Origin: Okapia johnstoni | Taxonomy: Eukaryota > Chordata > Mammalia > Artiodactyla > Giraffidae | Reading direction: 5' to 3' | Length of the DNA: 64,000 nucleotides | NCBI GenBank assembly: GCA_024291935.2 | Contig: CM044316.1 | Coordinates: 77,020,501-77,084,500 of the forward strand | The notes under the pieces: model-generated | Told to the model about the DNA's origin: nothing | Databases searched by the model: none | What the model saw: only the letters and a program-made list of their open reading frames with translations | Program-made: the position numbers and the translations under genes | In this document: positions 57,671 to 64,000 of the stretch, in pieces | Layout: each line of letters opens with the position of its first letter | Position numbering within the stretch: the first letter of the stretch is position 1

Positions 57671-60650
57671 TTCAGTTCAGTTCAGTTGCTCAGTCGTGTC
57701 TGACTCTTTGTGACCCCATGGACTGCAGCACCCCAGGCTTTTCTGTCCATCATCAACTCCCAGAGCTTGCTCAAACTCATGTCCATCGAGTCGGTGATGC
57801 CATCCAACCATCTCATCCTCTGTTGTCCCCTTCTCCTCTCGCCTTCAATCTTTCCCAGCATCAGGGTCTTTTCCAATGAGTCAGTTCTTCATATCAGGTG
57901 GCCACAGTATTGGAGCTTCAGCTTCAGCATCAGCCCTTCCAGTGAACACCCAGGACTGATCTCCTTTAGGATGGACTGGTTGCATCTCCTTGCAGTTCAA
58001 AGGACTCTCAAGAGTCTTCTCCAACACCACAGTTCAAAAGCATCAATTCTTCAGCTCTCAGCTTTCTTTATAGTCCACCTGTCACATCCATACATGACTA
58101 CTGGAAAAACCATAGCTTTGACTAGATGGACCTTGTTTGGCAAAGTAATGTCTCTGTTTTAATATGCTGTCTAGGTTGGTCATAGCTTTTCTTCCAATGA
58201 GCAGGTCTTTTGATTTCATGTCTGCAGTCACCATCTGCAGTGATTTTGGAGACCAAGAAAATAAAGTCTGTCACTGTTCCTGTTGTTTCTCCATCTATTT
58301 GCCACGGAGTAATGGTACTGGATTCCACAATCTTAGTTTTTTTAATGTTGAGTTTTAAGCCAGCTTTTTTACTCTCCTCATTCACTTTCATCAAGAGACT
58401 CTTTAGTTCCTCTTCACTTTCTGCCATAAGGGTAGTGTCATCTGCATATCTGAGATTATTGATATTTCTCCCAGTAATCTTGATTCCAGCTTGTGCTTCA
58501 TCCAGCCTGGCATTTCACATGATGTACTCTGCATATAAGTTAAATAAGCAGGGTGACAATATATAGTCTTGACGTACACTTTTCCCAATTTGGAACCAGT
58601 CTGTTGTTCCATGTCCAGTTTTAACTATTGCTTCTTGACCTGCATACAGATTTCTCAGGAGGCAGGTCAGGTGGTCTGATATTCCAATCCCTTGAAGAAT
58701 TTTCCACTGTTTGTTGGGATCCACACAGTCAAAGGCTTTGGCATAGTCAATAAAGCAGAAGTAGATGTTTTTCTGGAACTCTCTTGCTTTTTTGATGATC
58801 CAATGGATGTTGGCAATTTGATCTCTGGTTCCTCTGCCTTTTCTAAATCCAGCTTGAACATCTGGAAGTTCAGAGTTCACATACTGTTGAATCCTGGCTT
58901 TGAGAATTTTGAGCATTACTTTGCTGGCATGTGAGATGAGTGCAATCGTGTAGTAGTTTAAACATTTTTTGGCATTGCCCTTCTTTGGGATTGGAATGGA
59001 AACTGATTTTTCCAGTCCTGTGGCCACTGCCAAGTTTTCCAAATTTGCTGGCATGTTGAGTGCAGCACTTTCACACCATCATCTTTTAGGATTTGAAATA
59101 GCTCAATTGGAATTCCATCACCTCTACTAGCTTTGTTCGTAGTGATGCTTCTTAAAGCTCACCTGACTTTACATTCCAGGATGTCTGGTTGTAGGTGAGT
59201 GACAACACCATCTTGGTTATCTAGGTCATGAAGATCTTTGTATAGCTCTTCTGTGTATTCTTGCCACCTCTTCTTAATATCTTCTGCTTCTGTTAGGCCC
59301 ATGCCATTTCTGTCCTTTATTGTGTCCATCTTTGCCTGAAATGTTCCCTTGGTGTCTCTTATTTTCTTGAAGAGATCTCTAGTCTTTCCCATTCTGTTGT
59401 TTTCCTCTCTTTCTTTGCATTGTTCATTGAGGAAGGCTTTCTTATCTCTCCTTGCTATTCTTTGGAACTCGGCATTCAGTTGGGTATCTCTTTCTTTTTC
59501 TCCTTTTCCTTTAGCTTCTCTTCTTTTCTCAGCTATTTGTAAGCCCTCCTCAGACAGCCATTTTGCCTTTTTGCATTTCTTTTTCTTGGGGATGGTCTTG
59601 ATCACTGCCTCCTGTACAGTGTCATGAACCTCCATCCACAGTTCTTCAGGCACTCTATCAGATCTAATCCCTTGAATCTATTGTCACTTCCACTGTATAA
59701 TTGTAAGAGATTTGATTTAGGTCATACCTGAATGGTCTAGTGGTTTTCCCTACTTTCTTCAATTTAAGTCTGAATTTGGCAATAAGGAGTTCATGATCTG
59801 AGCCACAGTCTGCTCCCGGTCTTGTTTTTGCTGACTGTATAGAGCTTCTCCGTTTTTGGCTGCAAAGAATATAATCAATCTGATTTCAGGATTGACCATT
59901 TGGTGATGGCCATGTGTAGAGTCTTCTCTTGTGTTCTTGGAAGAGGGTGTTTGCTATGACCAGTGCGTTCTCTTGGCAAAACTTATTAGCCTTTGCCCTG
60001 CTTCATTCTGTACTCCAAGGCCAAATTTGCCTGTTGCTCCAGGTATCTCTTGACTTCCTACTTTTGCATTCCAGTCCCCTATAATGAAAAGGACATCTTC
60101 TTGGGGTGTTAGTTCTAGAAGGTCTTGTAAGTCTTCATAGAGCTGTTCAATTTCAGCTTTTTCAGCATTACTGGTTGGGGCATAGACTTGGATTACAGTA
60201 ATAATGAATGGTTTGCCTTGGAAACAAACAGAGATCATTCTGTCAGTTTTGAGACTGTACCCAAGTACTGCATTTCAGACTCTTTTGTTGACTCTGAGGG
60301 CTACTCCATTTCTTCTAAGGGATCCCTGCCCACAGTAGTAGATATAATGGTCATCTGAATTAAATTCGCCCATTCCAATCCATTTTAGTTCACTGATTCC
60401 TAAGATGTTGATGTTCACTCATGAGATCTCCCGTTTGACCACTTCCAATTTACCTTGATTCATGGACCTAACATTCCGGGCTTCTATGCAATATTACTCT
60501 TCATAGCATGAGACTTTACTTCCATAACCAGTCACATCCACACCGGGCATTGTTTTCACTTTTGCTCCACCTCTTCATTCTTTCTGGAGTTATTTCTCCC
60601 CTCTTCCCCAGTCACGTACTGGGCACCTGCTGACAGGTAGTCCTGTCTGG
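57671..60650 (-). mobile_element. Nearly full-length BovB LINE (~3.0 kb), broken
   Basis: Read on the minus strand it has, from the 5' side: a short leader (to about 60540); the APE-type endonuclease ('ILGISELKWIGMGEF' region, then 'VYAPTSNAEKAE' and 'FIIGDWNAKVGSQE' at 59954-60238); a linker with 'TIPKKKKCKKAKWLSE' (59159-59653); the RT with 'FIDYAKAFDCVD' and 'YADDTTL' (about 58434-58460); and the ORF2 C terminus ending in the CAGTT/CTGAA terminus. It is split into several frames: stops include TGA at about 58512 and others in the endonuclease, plus indels. A candidate duplication 'catctgcgttcttccc' (57655-57670) versus 'catctgggcaatcttctc' (60651-60668) is imperfect. The most complete BovB here, but inactive. 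Confidence 0.95.
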
Positions 60651-60668
60651 CATCTGGGCAATCTTCTC

Positions 60669-61032
60669 ATTTTAGCCTCTATTTTTTCTGTAATTGACCT
60701 TCAACCTGTAATTCTCTGGTTGTGTTTTGAATAATTTAGACCTGTTAATTTCTCAGTTTGGGGGTTTAACTTTCACACTTTCATGATGCACAGGCTATGG
60801 TTTCACATTCTAAGAAGAGCTCTTTTATTCCACCCAGAATCCAGAACTAAAGAAAGTGGAAGATTTTTTTCTCTTTCCATTTTCACTGAAGTTGTCACCT
60901 TTTGAGAACCCTAACATTATATGGAGATCTAACTCACCTTTTTGGATAGGCCCAAACCCTAACCTGCTGTCTTCATTTGAGCAACAGAAATGAAGCCCTT
61001 CGATTACCGTGACTAATACTCTCTGTGCTGTG
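60669..61032. other. Sequence after BovB, L1-like or unique
   Basis: It may continue the minus-strand L1-like fragment that precedes BovB, but the match is weak. No gene seen. Confidence 0.4.
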
Positions 61033-61230
61033 TTCTCTGTCACTTCAGTCGTGTCCGACTCTGCAACTCCATGGACTGTCGTCCACCAGGCTCCTCTGTC
61101 CATGGGATTTCCCTGGAAAGAATACTGGAGTGGGTTGCCATTTCTTTCTCCAGGGGATCTTCCCGACCCAGGGATCGAACCTGCATGTCTGGTGTCTCCT
61201 GCATTGGCAGGTGGATTCTTTACCACCACC
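61033..61230 (-). mobile_element. Bov-tA SINE
   Basis: Inverted full Bov-tA: 'cacttcagtcgtgtccgact' through 'agggatcgaacctgcatgtc' to 'attggcaggtggattcttta'. The overlapping frames on both strands are shadows of this SINE. Confidence 0.92.
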
Positions 61231-61443
61231 CATTTTATATTCCACTCCATCACCATAGGTGCAGGATCAGCTCCTGGGCTCACCACTAAGGCTCATTTTC
61301 AGAACCTAGTGATTCTGGGAGATCAGACATGCATTTAAACCTGTTAGTTATTTTTTAGTTGTCTGCAGTGCTAGCATTTTTGTGTTTTGCTTTTTTCTCT
61401 AGCACAGTACCTCAACTATTTATTCATCAAGGTACACACATTT

Positions 61444-61673
61444 TTAAAAATATTTTTAATACTTATTTTTGGCTGAAGTGGGCTCTTTGTTGCAGTATAT
61501 GAGCTTCTCGCTAGTTGCCAGAGTGGACGCCAGAGTGCATGGGCTCAGTGGTTGTGACACATGGGCTTTGTTACCCAGTGGCATGTGGGATCTTCCCCAA
61601 CCAGGGATTGAATCTCCATCCTCTGCATTGGAAGGCAGATTCTTAACCATTGGACCACCAGGGAAGTCCCAGG
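61444..61673 (-). mobile_element. CHR-type tRNA SINE
   Basis: Inverted order: A/T-rich tail, 'gcatgtgggatcttccccaa', 'agggattgaatctccatcct', 'ttaaccattggaccaccagg', 'gaagtccca'. Diverged. Confidence 0.85.
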
Positions 61674-61734
61674 GTACACATTTTAAAATATCATTTATTT
61701 GGCACTCTGGGGTTAAATGGAAGAGGCTAAGGCT

Positions 61735-61915
61735 GCCTTTGTCACTTATCAGTTAAATGACCTTTGGCAAGTTACTTCACTTCATACATCAGTTTCCCCA
61801 TCTGTAAAATGGGAATAATACTACATACCTCAGAAAGTTGTTGTAAGAATTAAATGAAATATCTGTCAAGTGATTAGAAGTCTGGCACTTAGTAAAAACT
61901 GTTTAAGCATTTGTA
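61735..61915 (-). repeat. MIR SINE relic
   Basis: 'aaatgacctttggcaagtta', 'cagtttccccatctgtaaaa', 'tgggaataatactacatacc', 'gtctggcacttagtaaaaac' is the inverted MIR core, one of the better preserved copies here. Confidence 0.8.
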
Positions 61916-63234
61916 CATAAAAGTGAAAACAAAGAATGAAACGTCAGTAATTTTCTACTGTATCAATTTGTATATTGAAGACAAAGAAATTCCATTTTGC
62001 TTTAAAATCTGCTGCTTATCGTGTAGCTAGAGGATTAACAAGAACTAAATGTACTTTTACTTAAATTCACCAGGCTAACACATCTGAGGCTGAACAGTAA
62101 CATTCACTCAATTTGGTTCTCATCACTCAACAACACTTCTCTTCTCTATCCCATATGTTCACCTTGTCACTCACATGTCTCAAATTCCTATAAGCAAAAA
62201 ATTGTAAATGACAAGGAAAGTGTCTACTGCATCTCTCCATTTCCCACTCAGAGAAGCACTCAGAGTTTCTAGGAAACACACAAATCCCAAAGGCAATGAC
62301 ATTAAAGGATTAAAGGGGTTTGCTTCTTATTATCTTCCTTCTAACTTCCCTGGAGCAAGCACTTTGGCATATTGCTGCTTGAAGTCTCTATCTGCCAGCA
62401 CCAGTCCGGTGGAGAGTAACTTCCTGAGAAACACGCTGAGATTTCCACTGATGCTTCTATTTCTGCATCTTTGTAGAAAAAGCCCTATGTCCAGTTATCC
62501 TTATATATTTGTTAAGCTTAAAGTCAAAACTTTTCCTCTGATTTGAATGGGCTTTTAATACTTGGATTCCTACTTTTCAGTCTAGCTAACAGTTACTTAG
62601 CAGCTAATACAGTGCTTGCCAGGCCCTTTCCTAGGAGCTCTATTAAAAGTGTTTTTTCCCCAATAAAGTGTTTTAGGAAATGCTTCCCTAATTATTTGTT
62701 TAAGAAGAAAAAATCATTAGCCTTTAGTCTAAAGCTTCCCTAATGGTGGACAAGTTTTAAAGTCAAAACAAATACAGTCAGATTCAGGGGGGAAATTCCA
62801 CAAATTAATGACAGAGTCCGGTGACACTGAAATTTACCACTGGTGCTTCCGTTACTTACACTGATCCTAGTGGTTGTTCTCTCAGTTAAGAATTGGATGG
62901 TGGAGCTGGTTTATGTTTTGGAGTCATGTCGCTGGGAAAATACATCTATCTAAATACCAGAATTACAATCAGGGCAGTGAGAGGCTCCCAGTGTGAGAGT
63001 TTGGGAAATCTCTGTGGCCTTGGGGGAGGACAGCTAACTCACACCTAACACATGTTAACTGTGGAAGAGCAAGAGGAATCACCACACTATTTAAGTACCC
63101 TGCCTCCTTTCCCCAGAGTTAAGAGTGATCAAATTTTTTACGGTTCTTTGTACCCATATGATGGGAAAACTCGGTTTCTCTGGTTTCCAACATATTTTTA
63201 ACTTCCTGAATTTTTGATTACACTCAGCCTTCAT
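61916..63234. other. Unique sequence
   Basis: No gene recognised. 62575-62680 has MIR/L2-like wording ('tgcttgccaggccctttcct') too weak to list. The 112- and 66-codon plus frames at 62208-62743 have no domain. Confidence 0.5.
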
Positions 63235-63476
63235 TGCTTTGCAAGGGCCGCCTCTAGCTGCTGCAAGCAGGGGCTTGTCTTCACTGTGACATGCGAGGTG
63301 GTGGTTTCCCTTGTTGTACAGCAAGCTCTCGGATGCCTGGGCTTCAGGAGTTGCAGCTCTCAGGCTTAGCTGCTCCGCGGAATGTGGGATCTTCCTGAAT
63401 CAGGGATACAACCCATGTCCCCTGCATTGGCAGGTGGATTCTTATCCACTGCACCACCAAGGAAGTCCCAACATAT
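63235..63476 (-). mobile_element. CHR-type tRNA SINE
   Basis: Inverted: 'agctgctgcaagcaggggct', 'cttagctgctccgcggaatg', 'atcagggatacaacccatg', 'ttatccactgcaccaccaag'. Lies 1.6 kb from the similar copy at 61444. Confidence 0.85.
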
Positions 63477-64000
63477 ATATATTTTTTAATTAAAAGAAAG
63501 GAGAACAGCATTTGGGTCAATGACAATTCAAGGCCTATCTTAGGTTTCACAGAGGAATAATCACAAAAGAGGATCATAAAGTAGAATTTTACATAAATGA
63601 TATAATCTCTGGCTTACATGTTACTAAACCTGCTTATTGATGCTTAAAATAGCTGAACATTTAATTCATTACTGTTTTCAGAATATCAATTTTTTTCATT
63701 TAAATCATCAAGGCTTTTTCTAAAAAGATATTCATTGCATGGGTCAAAGAAAAAATGAAAATGTACAATTCAATATATCCATTTCATACTGGTGTTCAAA
63801 TTGTTCTAGGGAGCCCAAGAGTTTGGGATTATTCGAGATTCATAAATGACATAACGGCTGTCTTCAGCTATATGAATGTCTGCCATTTAGCAGAAGAATC
63901 CAGCTTATTGGAGCTAGGATCAATTATTGAGATTTGGAAGAAGGCATATTTATATACAACCTACAGTATAAGTTTCTAACAATTAGAGCTGCCAGAGTAT
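63477..64000. other. Unique AT-rich sequence
   Basis: No gene or repeat recognised to the end of the window. Confidence 0.5.

Noticed and set aside
60825..61286. 153-codon minus-strand frame
   Set aside because: It is mostly Bov-tA SINE read in sense plus flanking sequence; no domain or splice support.
1..64000. CRISPR array, operon, phage or other prokaryotic system
   Set aside because: No regularly spaced repeats, no dense long ORFs and no ribosome-binding-site pattern; repeat content is unmistakably ruminant.

Overview
The window is ordinary, AT-rich, non-coding mammalian DNA from a ruminant (cattle, sheep, goat or a relative). The diagnosis rests on BovB (RTE-type LINE) copies, tRNA-Glu-headed Bov-tA SINEs that share their 3' end with BovB, ruminant L1 3' ends, and CHR-type SINEs of cetartiodactyls. 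I see no intact host gene, no convincing exon chain, no RNA gene, no CRISPR array and nothing bacterial. Nearly all longer open frames are shadows of retrotransposon coding sequence or chance frames.

Layout. 1-9474 is mostly unique sequence with a GC-rich candidate regulatory block (2655-3025), a C-tract/G-quadruplex motif (7877-7898), a second candidate conserved block (8030-8215) and a few worn L2/CR1-like relics. 9475-17352 holds three BovB copies, a Bov-tA, an ERV1-type LTR and a MER5-like relic; a plus-strand BovB (14401-16120) faces a minus-strand BovB (16421-16806), forming a long inverted repeat. 17365-27300 is mixed unique DNA, MIR, L2, old L1 ends, CHR and Bov-tA. 27395-30200 is an old minus-strand L1 into which a twin-primed (5'-inverted) L1 with a 13-bp target duplication, a Bov-tA and a tiny BovB piece were inserted. 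31731-35517 is a processed beta-tubulin (TUBB) pseudogene copied from the long-3'UTR transcript; it was later split by a solo ERV1-type LTR and by a BovB. 39335-44230 contains two oppositely oriented ERVL-type LTRs and a ruined ERV pol region, itself interrupted by a BovB, a CHR SINE and two Bov-tA-type insertions. 46540-47835 has two old L1 ends, one hit by a Bov-A unit. 48940-49260 is another candidate conserved non-coding block. The right part contains BovB copies (49881-50722 and a nearly full-length 57671-60650), more SINEs, an old L1 ORF2 fragment, and CHR/MIR/Bov-tA remnants.

There is no operon or gene network here. The content is layered retrotransposition, and the nested insertions with visible target-site duplications allow a relative order of events: old L1/L2/MIR/ERVL first, then the TUBB retrocopy, then the solo LTR, BovB, Bov-tA and ruminant L1 insertions. 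I did not find evidence for a new biological system; the best leads are unusual insertion junctions (a BovB with filler repeats, a SINE carrying an internal BovB tail, a twin-primed L1) and the candidate regulatory blocks.
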